43,804 bases of DNA, from NCBI GenBank assembly GCA_021802985.1, contig JAJZQW010000011.1:5972-49775 (forward strand). The letters run 5' to 3'. Below, piece by piece: positions 18,511 through 27,878 of this stretch. The stretch's first letter is position 1. The number at the start of each line of letters is the position of its first letter. Source of the DNA: Acidobacteriota bacterium (GTDB taxonomy: Bacteria; Acidobacteriota; Holophagae; Holophagales; Holophagaceae). The notes under the pieces were generated by a model. It worked only from the letters and a program-made list of their open reading frames with translations, had not been told where the DNA came from and made no database searches. Made by a program: the position numbers and the translations under genes.

Positions 18511-20019
18511 CTACTTCACTTCGAGGTGGCGCGTCTGGAGAAGGCGTCCCAGCGCCTGCTCCAGGGCGGTGGTGGCCTTGGCGTAGTTGATCTGGGCCTG
18601 GAGTTCGTTGCCCTTGGCGGCATCGAGGGTGTTGAGCTTGGAGAGCACCAGGAAGTTGGTGCTCATGCCGTTCTCGAACTTCTTGCGTTCCGAGTCCAGA
18701 TCCTCCTGATCAAAGATCCGGGTCTTCTGTGCGGCCGTGACGCCCTTGGCGGAGGCATCCAGATTGCGGAAGGCCTGGCGGACCTGCAGGGTGATGCTCA
18801 GTTGCAGGTCATGGAGGGACAGCTCGCTGGTCAGGCGGTTGGCCCGGGCCAGGGCCTGGTTCCCCCGGGCGGCCCGGTTCTGGAGCGGCAGGGAGAACTG
18901 CAGGCCCACGGAGTAGCCGGGGTTCTTGGCCTGGGTGAGATCCGTGTTCACGGGGCTGAAGGTCTCGTAGTTCGAGCTGCTGCCGTTGTAGGCCACGGTG
19001 AGATCGAGCTGGGGCATGGTGCGGTTGCTGGCGGCCTTCTCGAGGATGCGCTTCGAGGCCAGGTCCAGCTCGGAGCTTTTCAGCTCCACGCGGTTGGCCA
19101 GGGCCAGCTTGATGGCGGAGGCCTCGTCCATCTCCAGCGGTTTCACGCTCGGGAGGTCCACGGTTTCGAGACTCTCCGGACGGTCTGCGGTGGGATAGAT
19201 GGTCCGGATGAGGGTGTCCTTCGCATTGAGGTACTGGGCCTCGGCCGTGATGATGTCCTGCTCGGCCTGGGCGACGGAGGCCTCGGAGGACGTCACCTCG
19301 ATGGGGGCCAGGGTGCCCACCTGCACGCGGATCTGGTTCTCCTTGAGCTGCTGCTGGGCCACCTGGAGCGCCTGCTGCTTGTTGGCCAGGTTCAGCTTGC
19401 CGTAGACCACATCCCAGTAGGCCGATTCCGTGCTGGCCACCTGGTTGATGAGCGCCAACTGGAAGGCATAGTCCGCGGCCTGAGCACCGTACCGGGACAC
19501 GATCAGCTGGCTGGCGGTGGTATCTCGGCCGAAGTTGCGCAGCAGGCTCTGGGTGTAGGACGCGGAGAAGAGGCCGGAGTAGGGCGTGAGGGTCGTCCGG
19601 CCGCCGTAGCCGCTGAGGTTGCTCGCGGTATAGCTGTAGGTGGGGTTGTAGTTCACCTGGAAGGTGCCACCCCACTCCACGGGCTTGCTCAGGCCCACGG
19701 TCCAGTTCCGGTAGTCCGTGCTGCTGCTGCCGCTCACCGGTGCGCTGCCCACGTTGAACTGCTTGTTCTCGAACACCGACTTGGAATGGCTGACGGTGAG
19801 GCCGCTGGTGAGCAGCCAGTCGAAGGTGCCCTCGTTGGACAGGAGGTTGGCCTTGGCGGTCTCGCGCGTCTGCGCCGAGATCTGTACCTGCAGGTTGTTC
19901 TTCAGGGAGGTCTCGATGGCGTCCTGCAGCGTCAGGTGGGACGCATCCGTCTTCGGGGTCGCCTGGGCCACCAGGGAGAAGGCCACGAGCAGGGCCGGAA
20001 AGATCTGGGGACGCATCAT
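18511..20019 (-). CDS. TolC family outer membrane efflux protein
   Basis: Signal peptide MMRPQIFPALLVAFSLVAQA; LTLQDAIETSLKNNLQVQISAQTRETAKANLL; coiled-coil repeats; AQINYAKATTALEQALGRLL. Confidence 0.92.
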   Translation of the reverse strand: MMRPQIFPALLVAFSLVAQATPKTDASHLTLQDAIETSLKNNLQVQISAQTRETAKANLLSNEGTFDWLLTSGLTVSHSKSVFENKQFNVGSAPVSGSSSTDYRNWTVGLSKPVEWGGTFQVNYNPTYSYTASNLSGYGGRTTLTPYSGLFSASYTQSLLRNFGRDTTASQLIVSRYGAQAADYAFQLALINQVASTESAYWDVVYGKLNLANKQQALQVAQQQLKENQIRVQVGTLAPIEVTSSEASVAQAEQDIITAEAQYLNAKDTLIRTIYPTADRPESLETVDLPSVKPLEMDEASAIKLALANRVELKSSELDLASKRILEKAASNRTMPQLDLTVAYNGSSSNYETFSPVNTDLTQAKNPGYSVGLQFSLPLQNRAARGNQALARANRLTSELSLHDLQLSITLQVRQAFRNLDASAKGVTAAQKTRIFDQEDLDSERKKFENGMSTNFLVLSKLNTLDAAKGNELQAQINYAKATTALEQALGRLLQTRHLEVK

Positions 20020-20181
20020 CACCACTCCTTGGAGATCGAAAAGAGCCGCCACGGGGACAGGCAGCCTACGGGCGAGTCCTGGGCCGGGTTTAGAGTGGCC
20101 ACGAAAAGCAGCATGCCGCCCTCGCAAGCTGAGGGCAAGGGGAATTTCATCAAGTGTTGAATACTTTCATATTCCAGGTGA

Positions 20182-21321
20182 CTACGCCAGCAGGGCCCGG
20201 GCAATGACCATGCGCTGGATCTCGCTGGTGCCTTCGTAGATGGTGGTGACCCGCACATCCCGGTAGAGGCGTTCGACCACGTATTCGCGGGAATAGCCAT
20301 AGCCGCCATGGATCTGGACGGCCCGATCGCAGACCCACATGGCATTTTCCGTGGTGAACAGCTTGGCGGTGGCGGCTTCGAGGGTGCAGGGCCGGCCGGC
20401 ACCCTTGAGGGTGGCGGCCTGGTAGACCAGCAGCCGGGCGGCCTGCACCCGGGCGGTCATCTCCGCCAGGTAGGTCTGGATGGCCGCGTGCTCGCCAAGG
20501 ATCTTGCCGAAGGTCTTCCGGGTCTTGGCGTAGGCCACGCTCTCATCCAGGGCCCGCTGGGCGATGCCCAGGGCCTGGGCGGCGATGCCGATGCGTCCTC
20601 CGTCCAGTCCGTGGAAGGCGATCTTGAGGCCGTCGCAGCCCTTGCCCAGCAGCGCGGAATCGGGCACAAAGGCGTCCTCCAGGGCGACCATGACGGTCTT
20701 GCTGGAGCGGAGCCCCATCTTCTCCTCGGGCTTGCCCATGTGGACGCCGGGGGTATCGGCGTCCAGCACGAAGGCGCTGATGCCCTTCTTGCCCTTCTCG
20801 GGATGGCTGATGGCCATGCAGACGAAGTACTTCCCCACGCCGCCGTTGGTGATCCAGGCTTTCGAGCCGCTCAGCTTCCAGCCACCGTCCACCTTGACGG
20901 CCCGGGTCTTCAGGGCCGCGGCGTCCGAACCCGCCTCCGGTTCCGTGAGCATGAAACCCCCGAGCACCTCGCCGCTGGCCAGGGGCTTCAGGTAGGTCTG
21001 CTTCTGGGCCTCGCTGCCGAAGTTGAGGATGGGTGCGCAGGCCACGGAGTTGTTGACGCTCATGGTGACGGCCACGGAGGCGTCCACGTAGGCGATCTGC
21101 TCCAGGGCCAGGATGTAGCTCAGGTAGTCCACGCCCGCGCCGCCGTACTGCTCGGGCACGTTCATGCCCATGAAGCCCATCTCGCCCAGCTGGTGGATGA
21201 TCGCCTTCGGGAACTCCCCGCTGGCGTCCCGGGCCATGGCGCCCGGCTCAATCTCGGCCTGGGCGAAGGTGCGGGCGGCGTCCCGGATGGCGATCTGGTC
21301 TTCGGTGAACTGGGGAAACAT
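20182..21321 (-). CDS. Acyl-CoA dehydrogenase
   Basis: MFPQFTEDQIAIRDAARTFAQAEI, GGFMLTEPEAGSDAAALKTRAVKVDGGWKLSGSKAWITNGG, QIHGGYGYSREYVVERLYRDVRVTTIYEGTSEIQRMVIARAL. Confidence 0.97.
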   Translation of the reverse strand: MFPQFTEDQIAIRDAARTFAQAEIEPGAMARDASGEFPKAIIHQLGEMGFMGMNVPEQYGGAGVDYLSYILALEQIAYVDASVAVTMSVNNSVACAPILNFGSEAQKQTYLKPLASGEVLGGFMLTEPEAGSDAAALKTRAVKVDGGWKLSGSKAWITNGGVGKYFVCMAISHPEKGKKGISAFVLDADTPGVHMGKPEEKMGLRSSKTVMVALEDAFVPDSALLGKGCDGLKIAFHGLDGGRIGIAAQALGIAQRALDESVAYAKTRKTFGKILGEHAAIQTYLAEMTARVQAARLLVYQAATLKGAGRPCTLEAATAKLFTTENAMWVCDRAVQIHGGYGYSREYVVERLYRDVRVTTIYEGTSEIQRMVIARALLA

Positions 21322-21434
21322 GGCGACTCCGACCCAAAGGCCCAGGGTAGCAAGGGCCCAGGGGCCCCCCAAGGATCTGCGGGACAGTTCAAGCAGGGAT
21401 CACAGACCGCAGTTCCGGGTGGACCCTCGGATTC

Positions 21435-23180
21435 CTAGACCCGGACCGGCAGCCGCAAGGTGAAGGTGGTGCCCTGTCCCGACCCGCTGACGAGCGAGAG
21501 GGTTCCGCGGAGGTCGGTCACCGTCTGGAGGACGGACGCGAGGCCGAGCCCGGTGCCACGTCCGGGGGCCTTGGTGGTGAAGAAAGGCTCGAAGATACGC
21601 GCATGGAGGGTTTCGGGGATGCCCACCCCGGTGTCGGAGACCGCCAATTCGACCAGGGAATCGTCCTCTTCCCGAATCAGGGCCACCCGGAGGCGCAGGG
21701 TGCCTCCCTCGGGCATGGCATCCCGGGCGTTGAGGACGAGGTTCACCACCAGCTGATCCAGCCGTCCCGCCTGGCAGTGGATGAACGCGGGCCGGGCCGG
21801 CAGGTCCACTTCGAAGTGGATCGAGGACGGCAGGGTGGCGCGGAGCAGGGCCCACAAGTGCCTGATCCGCTGGATCAGTTCCACATCATCCGGGGGATCC
21901 TCGTGGCCGCGGCCGATGGCCATGAGGTCCGAGGCCAGCCCCGAGGCTCGGGCGGCTGCGTCCTTGAGGTGCGCGGCGTGACGTTCGATGGCTGGATCGG
22001 GCGTGCCCATGGCTTCGGCCAGGAGTTCCGCATTGAGGCTCACGATGCCGAGGAGGTTCTTCAGGTCGTGGGCGATGCCCGCGCCCAGGCTGGCCATGCT
22101 GTTCAGGCGTTCGGTGCGGAGGAGGAGATCCTGGGCGGCCTCCAGGGCGCGAGTGCGCGCCTGGACCCGCGTCTCCAGCGTGGCCGACAGGCCCTGGAGG
22201 TCCCGGAGGACCAGCAGGCCGCGGAAGAGCCCCAGGGCGGCCAGCAGAATGCCCGTACCGATGACCGGTGGATCGAGTCGCTTCGGGGTCAGGAGGAGCG
22301 CTCCGAAGATGAAGGAGAGCGCCGTGGCCGCGGGCAGGATGGGCAGCAGGAGCGAGGGCATCGATCGATCCAGGGCCTCATCCCCGGGAATTCGCCCGGG
22401 TTCGAGGGGCTGGGGTGCCAGGGGCGCCAGAAGGATGACCAGTCCCGCGAGCAGCACCAGCAGATCCAGGGGATGGCCCGTGTAGTACCGTCCCACCAGG
22501 CCAAGCGGTATCTGTAAGATGACCCCGAACAGGGAGATGCAGAAGGTGGCGAGGATCCATCCCAGGGGCCCCCGGAACCGCGCGGGTTGGCGGGCACCCA
22601 GGTAGGCGCCGATGCCCAGGATCGTCGCAACCCCCAGGAAGAAGATCATCCAGAACAGCCGGATCAAGATGGGTGCGGCGCTGCTCTTGAAGAGGGGGCC
22701 CAGGGCAAAGAACCATGAGACGAAGAAGACGGAGACGGCGATTCCGAGACCGTCCAGGCCCTTCCGGAGGCGCTCGGAGCCCGAGGTCGAAGCCAGGGGC
22801 CAGGCGAGGAGGGAAGCGATCACCAGGCCCAGGGACAGGACGGAGAGGCTGTCCCCCCAGGAGGGAAACCTCGGGGCCGCACCCGCCACCAGGATCGAGA
22901 CGGTGGCCCAGCCCTGGGCGCAGGCCTGCGCGAACAGGCTCAGGCCCAGCAGACGCCAGCCCAGGGCGGCCGAGGGCTCCCGCTGCGACCGGGCCAGCAT
23001 GTAGAGGCCGGCCTGGAGGAAGACCGCCAGGTTCAAGGCGTTCAGGAAGAGGGCCCGAGGCCCCGGGGGGAAGGCCATCCCCCCCAGCCCGGCCGACAGG
23101 TAGCCGAGCAGGATCCACCGGACAGACCCCGGCCATGGCCGTGGCCCAGAAACAGGGGTTGGTGGGGGAGGCGTCGACAT
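21435..23180 (-). CDS. Membrane sensor histidine kinase, orphan (no adjacent response regulator)
   Basis: Multi-TM N-terminus; H-box [24 protein letters not shown]-box [15 protein letters not shown]-boxes DTGVGIP and [14 protein letters not shown] at 23180 ([10 protein letters not shown]) preferred over the ORF-track start. Confidence 0.88.
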   Translation of the reverse strand: MSTPPPPTPVSGPRPWPGSVRWILLGYLSAGLGGMAFPPGPRALFLNALNLAVFLQAGLYMLARSQREPSAALGWRLLGLSLFAQACAQGWATVSILVAGAAPRFPSWGDSLSVLSLGLVIASLLAWPLASTSGSERLRKGLDGLGIAVSVFFVSWFFALGPLFKSSAAPILIRLFWMIFFLGVATILGIGAYLGARQPARFRGPLGWILATFCISLFGVILQIPLGLVGRYYTGHPLDLLVLLAGLVILLAPLAPQPLEPGRIPGDEALDRSMPSLLLPILPAATALSFIFGALLLTPKRLDPPVIGTGILLAALGLFRGLLVLRDLQGLSATLETRVQARTRALEAAQDLLLRTERLNSMASLGAGIAHDLKNLLGIVSLNAELLAEAMGTPDPAIERHAAHLKDAAARASGLASDLMAIGRGHEDPPDDVELIQRIRHLWALLRATLPSSIHFEVDLPARPAFIHCQAGRLDQLVVNLVLNARDAMPEGGTLRLRVALIREEDDSLVELAVSDTGVGIPETLHARIFEPFFTTKAPGRGTGLGLASVLQTVTDLRGTLSLVSGSGQGTTFTLRLPVRV

Positions 23181-23239
23181 GGCCGGTCCCAGACTGCATC
23201 GGCCCAATCCGGGAGGAACCTGAGCCGGTGGGCGGGGCA

Positions 23240-24367
23240 TCAGGCCTGGAGTTCGGCCCGGAGCAGGGCGAGGGCGGCCTTCGAGCCCTCCCACTTCATG
23301 AGGGCAAGGGCCTCGTCCAGGCCGCACCACTTGAATTCGCTGTGCTCCAGGGGCTCCAGGTCCACGGCGGCATCGGCCGGCACCTCCATGGCGAAGCAGG
23401 TCTCGGTGTTGAAGCGGGGCTCGGGATCCGGGAAGTGGACGATGGTGGGGTCCACCCAGAAGGTGTGGGAGAGGCCCAGGGGCCGCAGGATCCCGGTCAG
23501 ACCCGTCTCCTCCTTCAGTTCCCGGTGGGCGGTCGCCTCGGGCGTCTCGCCGGGCTCCATCATCCCGGTGACGCTCTGCCACCAGCAGCCGTGTTCAGGT
23601 TGGCGCAGCATCATGAGGATCTGGGGGCCCTCGGGATTCCGGCGCCAGGTGAGGGCGGACACGCTGCGGCTGGGGGCGCGAGTGGGTTGAAGGTCCAGGG
23701 CCAGGCTGTCCCTCAGATGGGTCTGGAGGCGATCCGCAGCCTCCGCCCAGGTGGGGGCGGCCCCGCCCAGGAGCGATGCCAGGCTGCACACGCCCTTGTC
23801 CGTGAAGCCGCAGGGGGTGATCCACCGGAAGTGGGCCAGGTTGGGGCAGACATTGAAGGCGATGCCATGCGTCGTGATCCAGCGGCTGAGGTGGAGGCCG
23901 ATGGCACCGAGCTTCTCCAGGCCCCGGGGTGTCTCCACCCATATGCCAGGTGCCCCCTTGAGGCGGTCCGCCACGACGCCGAAATCGGCCGCCGTGCGGA
24001 TCATGGCCTCCTCAAGGCCGCGCACCAGCCGACCCACGTCCTCGCGGCCACCCCGGAGGTTGCAGATGGGGTAGGCCACGATCTGGCCGGGGCCGTGGTA
24101 CGTCACCTCGCCGCCCCGGTCCGTCCGGTGGACGCTGACGCCCTGGGTGGCCAGGAAGTCGTCGCTCACGTGGATGTCGGCGGGCGTGGCATTCCGGCCG
24201 AGGGTGAACACGGGGTCATGCTCCAGGATCACCAGCTGGTCAGGCCGTTCGCCTTCGGCGATGTAGGACGAAAGCGCCTTCTGGAGCCGCAGCCCCGCCG
24301 GGTAGAACACCCGGCCGAAACGACGCAGCTGGGCGGGGCGGGGGATGCTGAAACCGTGTTCGGTCAT
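23240..24367 (-). CDS. lipB: Fusion of octanoyltransferase LipB (N-terminal) and Nudix hydrolase (C-terminal)
   Basis: LipB: RTDRGGEVTYHGPGQIVAYPI, KLGAIGLHLSRWITTHGIAFNV (Lys), ITPCGFTDKGVCSL (Cys). Nudix box GMMEPGETPEATAHRELKEETGL matches GX5EX7REUXEEXGU. Confidence 0.93.
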   Translation of the reverse strand: MTEHGFSIPRPAQLRRFGRVFYPAGLRLQKALSSYIAEGERPDQLVILEHDPVFTLGRNATPADIHVSDDFLATQGVSVHRTDRGGEVTYHGPGQIVAYPICNLRGGREDVGRLVRGLEEAMIRTAADFGVVADRLKGAPGIWVETPRGLEKLGAIGLHLSRWITTHGIAFNVCPNLAHFRWITPCGFTDKGVCSLASLLGGAAPTWAEAADRLQTHLRDSLALDLQPTRAPSRSVSALTWRRNPEGPQILMMLRQPEHGCWWQSVTGMMEPGETPEATAHRELKEETGLTGILRPLGLSHTFWVDPTIVHFPDPEPRFNTETCFAMEVPADAAVDLEPLEHSEFKWCGLDEALALMKWEGSKAALALLRAELQA

Positions 24368-24430
24368 GTCCCGAGTGTAGCTCAGGGGTCGGCCCCCATC
24401 CTGGAACGACTCCTGCCATGATCAGGTGAG

Positions 24431-25879
24431 ATGAGCCTGGATCCTTCCACCATCGGCCGCTACAAGGTCCTCGGCACCCTGGGTTCCGGGGCGATGGGGA
24501 CCGTCTACCTGGCGGAGGATCCCCTCCTGAAACGGGGGCTGGCCATCAAGGTGGTGCGGGAGGGCACCGGGGATGCGGGCGTGCTCCAGCGTTTCAAGCG
24601 CGAGGCGGAAATCTCGGCCCGGCTGAACCACCCCAATGCCATCACCGTTTTCGATGTGGGCGAGGAACCGGACCTGGGGCCCTACCTGGTCATGGAATAC
24701 GTGGAGGGCGAGTCCCTGGCGGCCCTCCTGAAGCGGGGCCCCCTGTCGCCCCCGGATGCGGTGGACCTCCTCCTGCAGGCGGCGGCGGCCCTGGAGGCGG
24801 TTCACGCCCTGGGGATCGTCCACCGCGACATCAAGCCCGAGAACTTCATGGTCACGAAGGACGGCAGCCTCAAGCTCATGGACTTCGGCATCGCGCGCGG
24901 GGATCAGGGCCGGTTCACCACCGCCTCGGTCTTCCTTGGTACGCCCGCCTATGCCGCGCCGGAAGTGCTGGGGGGAGCCCAGGCGATCGAGGCCACGGAT
25001 CGCTGGGCCTTCAGCCTTACGGCCTACGAGCTGCTGACGGGTACGCTGCCCTTTCCGGGGGACAGCGTGGGCGCGGTGCTCTACCGCATCGCCCACGAAC
25101 CACCGGTCTTCCCGGACACCCTGGCCCCTGCGCTGGTCGAGGTCTTTCAGCGGGCCCTGGACAAGGATCCCAAGGCCCGGTTCCCGGACCTGCGGGCCTT
25201 CCTGCACGCCCTCCTGGAGGCGCTGCCCCTTGAGGATGCTGTCCGACAGGCCTTTCTGGCCCAGCTGATCACCCCGGCGCGGGCCACGGGAACCCTGCGC
25301 CTGGAACGGACCGGGAAGCGCCGTCCGCGGCTCCACTGGGGGTGGGCTGTGGGCTTGGCGGTGGCGGTTCTGGCGGCCTGGGCCTTCCTGGCCCGCTCTG
25401 CGCCGAGCCGGATCCTTTCGATCGATTCCCGACCCAGCGGCGCCGAGGTCTTCCTGGATGGCACCTCCCTTGGCCGGACCCCCCTCCGCCAGGTGGTGGT
25501 GAAGGGAAAGGCGGATCGCCTGCGCCTTGAGAAGGCCGACTTCCTGCCTGCCGAGCACCGGATCCAGCCCGAAGATCGGGACCTGTCGCTGCGTCTCCAG
25601 CCCGCCCCCTTCGAGGTCCAGGTGATCAGCGATCCCCCGGGGGCCGAGGTGCTGCTGGACGCGGAAGCCAAGGGGCCCAGTCCCCTCACCCTCCAGGTTC
25701 CCGGAGAGGGCCTTCATGTGGTGCACCTGAAGCTGGACAACTACCAGCCCTGGAGCGCCACCCTGGAGCGCCACAAGCCCCTGCCCGACCCGGTGCGCCT
25801 CCAGAAACTCCGTGCCCACAAGGCCCCTGGGCCGGAAGGCAAGTTCAAGAAGTTCATCAAGGGGATCTTCACGAAGTAG
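24431..25879 (+). CDS. Serine/threonine protein kinase with TM helix and C-terminal PEGA-type repeats
   Basis: YKVLGTLGSGAMGTVYLAEDPLLKRGLAIKVV, IVHRDIKPENFMV, LMDFGIAR; TM segment; two PEGA-like repeats (SRPSGAEVFLDGTSLGRTPL, SDPPGAEVLLDAEAKGPSPL). Confidence 0.94.
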   Translation: MSLDPSTIGRYKVLGTLGSGAMGTVYLAEDPLLKRGLAIKVVREGTGDAGVLQRFKREAEISARLNHPNAITVFDVGEEPDLGPYLVMEYVEGESLAALLKRGPLSPPDAVDLLLQAAAALEAVHALGIVHRDIKPENFMVTKDGSLKLMDFGIARGDQGRFTTASVFLGTPAYAAPEVLGGAQAIEATDRWAFSLTAYELLTGTLPFPGDSVGAVLYRIAHEPPVFPDTLAPALVEVFQRALDKDPKARFPDLRAFLHALLEALPLEDAVRQAFLAQLITPARATGTLRLERTGKRRPRLHWGWAVGLAVAVLAAWAFLARSAPSRILSIDSRPSGAEVFLDGTSLGRTPLRQVVVKGKADRLRLEKADFLPAEHRIQPEDRDLSLRLQPAPFEVQVISDPPGAEVLLDAEAKGPSPLTLQVPGEGLHVVHLKLDNYQPWSATLERHKPLPDPVRLQKLRAHKAPGPEGKFKKFIKGIFTK

Positions 25880-25908
25880 GGAGCGGTTGCCGCCGCAGCC
25901 CATTCCTC

Positions 25909-26400
25909 CTAAGGCAGCCGGTCGTTCAGCAGCACCTTCTGGGTCTGGGCCTCGCGGTAGGCGCGGAGGCGGGCGTGGAGCGTGTCGTCGGTGCCGGCGA
26001 GGATGGCCGCGGCCAGGAGGGCCGCATTGATGGCTCCGGGTTTGCCGATGGCGAGGGTTCCGACCGGGATCCCAGCAGGCATCTGCACGATGGAGAGCAA
26101 GGAATCGAGGCCGTTCAGGGTCTTGCTCTGCACGGGGACGCCCAGGACAGGCAGGGCGGTCTTGGCCGCGGCCATGCCCGGCAGGTGGGCGGCCCCGCCC
26201 GCGCCGGCGATGATGACACGCAGGCCACGGCCCTCGGCCTTCTCGCAGTACTTGAACAATTTGTCCGGCGTCCGATGGGCACTGACCACCTCGGCTTCGA
26301 ACGGGATGCCCAGTTCCCGCAGCGTCTCCGCCGCGTGCTCCATCGTCTCCCAATCCGAGCGGCTGCCCATAATGAGGCCCACAAGCGGTTGATCAGCCAT
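25909..26400 (-). CDS. purE: N5-carboxyaminoimidazole ribonucleotide mutase
   Basis: [117 protein letters not shown]. Confidence 0.98.
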   Translation of the reverse strand: MADQPLVGLIMGSRSDWETMEHAAETLRELGIPFEAEVVSAHRTPDKLFKYCEKAEGRGLRVIIAGAGGAAHLPGMAAAKTALPVLGVPVQSKTLNGLDSLLSIVQMPAGIPVGTLAIGKPGAINAALLAAAILAGTDDTLHARLRAYREAQTQKVLLNDRLP

Positions 26401-26410
26401 GGGTCACCTC
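26372..26410 (-). repeat. purE start-region duplication, copy A (contains the purE ATG)
   Basis: atgaggcccacaagcggttgatcagccatgggtcacctc; 35/39 identical to 26475..26513. Confidence 0.9.
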
Positions 26411-26474
26411 AACGGAAAGATCGGTCGAACGAACCTGGGGTCTGCGGTCTGAGCCAGCGAAGTCGGCGAAGAAG

Positions 26475-26513
26475 ATGAGGCCTACCAGCGGTTGATCAGC
26501 CAAGGGCCACCTC
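26475..26513 (-). repeat. purE start-region duplication, copy B (start codon position ATG->TTG)
   Basis: atgaggcctaccagcggttgatcagccaagggccacctc; 35/39 identical to 26372..26410. Confidence 0.9.
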
Positions 26514-26539
26514 CAGTCGTTCGACGAGAAAAGGATTAC

Positions 26540-26563
26540 CACCAAGACACCAAGGCACCAAGC
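26540..26563. repeat. Three tandem 8-mers CACCAAGA CACCAAGG CACCAAGC
   Basis: Read directly; a related, degraded stretch lies at about 38119..38151 in the opposite orientation. Confidence 0.85.
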
Positions 26564-26645
26564 AAGACCGGCGTCCGCCAAGGCGGGTTCGATGCTTTGT
26601 CTCTCGTGGTGGTGCCATGTACTGCCGATCGGCCATGATGATGGG

Positions 26646-27878
26646 ATGGCAAGGGTGATCGTGGTGGGAGGAGGCGCGGCGGGGCTGGTGGCGGCCTGGC
26701 GGGCGGCGTCCCTGGGCCACGCGGTCACGCTGCTGGAGGCCAATGGGCGCCTGGGCGTAAAGCTCCGCATCAGCGGTGGCGGCAAGTGCAACATCACCCA
26801 CGATGGACCGCCCAAGGCCCTGCTGGCGGCCTTTGCCCGGGAGCAGGCGAGGTTCCTCCGACCCGCGCTGCACGCCTTCGACAATGACGCGGTACTGGAC
26901 CTGCTCCATCGCGAGGGCGTGGCCACCTACACGCGGGAGAACGGTCGCGTGTTTCCCCTGGACCGACCCGGCAGCGCCATGGCCGTGGTGGCGGCCTTCG
27001 AGGCGCGGGTGCGCCGCGTCGGGGTGGACGTCCGCACGGGCGTCCGCGTGCTGGGGCTCCTGGGCCGTGCCCCCCGCCTGGCGGGCGTGCGGCTGGAGAT
27101 GGGCGAACTGGAGGCCGACCAGGTGATCCTGGCCACCGGCGGCGCGAGCTACCCCGAGACCGGCACGCGGGGGGAGGCGCTGGGCTGGCTCCAGGCCCTG
27201 GGGGTGCCGGCGCGGCCCTGGTTTCCAGCCCTGGCGCCCATCCCCCTGGAGGCACCGCGCCCCGCCTGGGAGGGCGTGGCCCTGCGGGATGGCGAGCTGC
27301 GGCTCTCCGCTGGGCGGGAGGGGCGGCGCCTGGCGGCCTTCGCGGGCGACCTGGTCTTCACCAAGGTCGGCATCAGCGGACCCGCGGCGCTGGAACTGAG
27401 CCAAGCGGTGGAACGGGCCCGCCGATCGGGGGAGGCCTGGCTGGCCTATGCCTCCACGCGGGAGACGCCCGAGGTTGTGGACGCGGCCCTGCTGGCCGAG
27501 GCCCGCACGAACCCCCGCCTGCGTGCCGCGAGCTGGCTCCAGCGGCATCTGCCCGAACGGCTGGTGGATCCGCTGCTGGACGCGGCCCGCGTGGGTATGG
27601 ACCTGTGTCTGAAGGACCTGACGCGGGAGGGGCGCCGCGCGCTGGTGGGCTTCGCCACCGCCCTGCCGTTGGGGGCCCCGCGTCCCGTGCCCCTGGCCCG
27701 GGGCGAAGTGGCCGCCGGCGGCGTGGACCTGGCTGCCGTGGATTCCGGCACCATGCTGGTTCGGGGCTGGGAGAACCTGCGCGTGTGCGGCGAGCTGCTG
27801 GACCTCGACGGTCCCGTGGGCGGCTACAACCTCCAGGCGGCCTTCAGCACCGGGTACGCCGCGGGCAGCCTGGCCTAA
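26646..27878 (+). CDS. NAD(P)/FAD-dependent oxidoreductase (HI0933/BaiN-like flavoprotein)
   Basis: MARVIVVGGGAAGLVAAWRAASLGHAVTLLEANGRLGVKLRISGGGKCNIT, GDLVFTKVGISGPAALELS, ARGEVAAGGVDL, GGYNLQAAFSTGYAAG. Confidence 0.93.
   Translation: MARVIVVGGGAAGLVAAWRAASLGHAVTLLEANGRLGVKLRISGGGKCNITHDGPPKALLAAFAREQARFLRPALHAFDNDAVLDLLHREGVATYTRENGRVFPLDRPGSAMAVVAAFEARVRRVGVDVRTGVRVLGLLGRAPRLAGVRLEMGELEADQVILATGGASYPETGTRGEALGWLQALGVPARPWFPALAPIPLEAPRPAWEGVALRDGELRLSAGREGRRLAAFAGDLVFTKVGISGPAALELSQAVERARRSGEAWLAYASTRETPEVVDAALLAEARTNPRLRAASWLQRHLPERLVDPLLDAARVGMDLCLKDLTREGRRALVGFATALPLGAPRPVPLARGEVAAGGVDLAAVDSGTMLVRGWENLRVCGELLDLDGPVGGYNLQAAFSTGYAAGSLA

Noticed and set aside
23181-23582. N-terminal extension of the histidine kinase ORF (MAERHRDDGARRDARG...)
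   Set aside because: Overlaps the 3' end of lipB-nudix, with Arg/Gly/Pro-rich composition; the ATG at 23180 gives a sensible membrane N-terminus.
24422-26353. 643-aa minus-strand ORF spanning the kinase gene and purE
   Set aside because: Overlaps the kinase in antisense and purE in another frame; no motif support.
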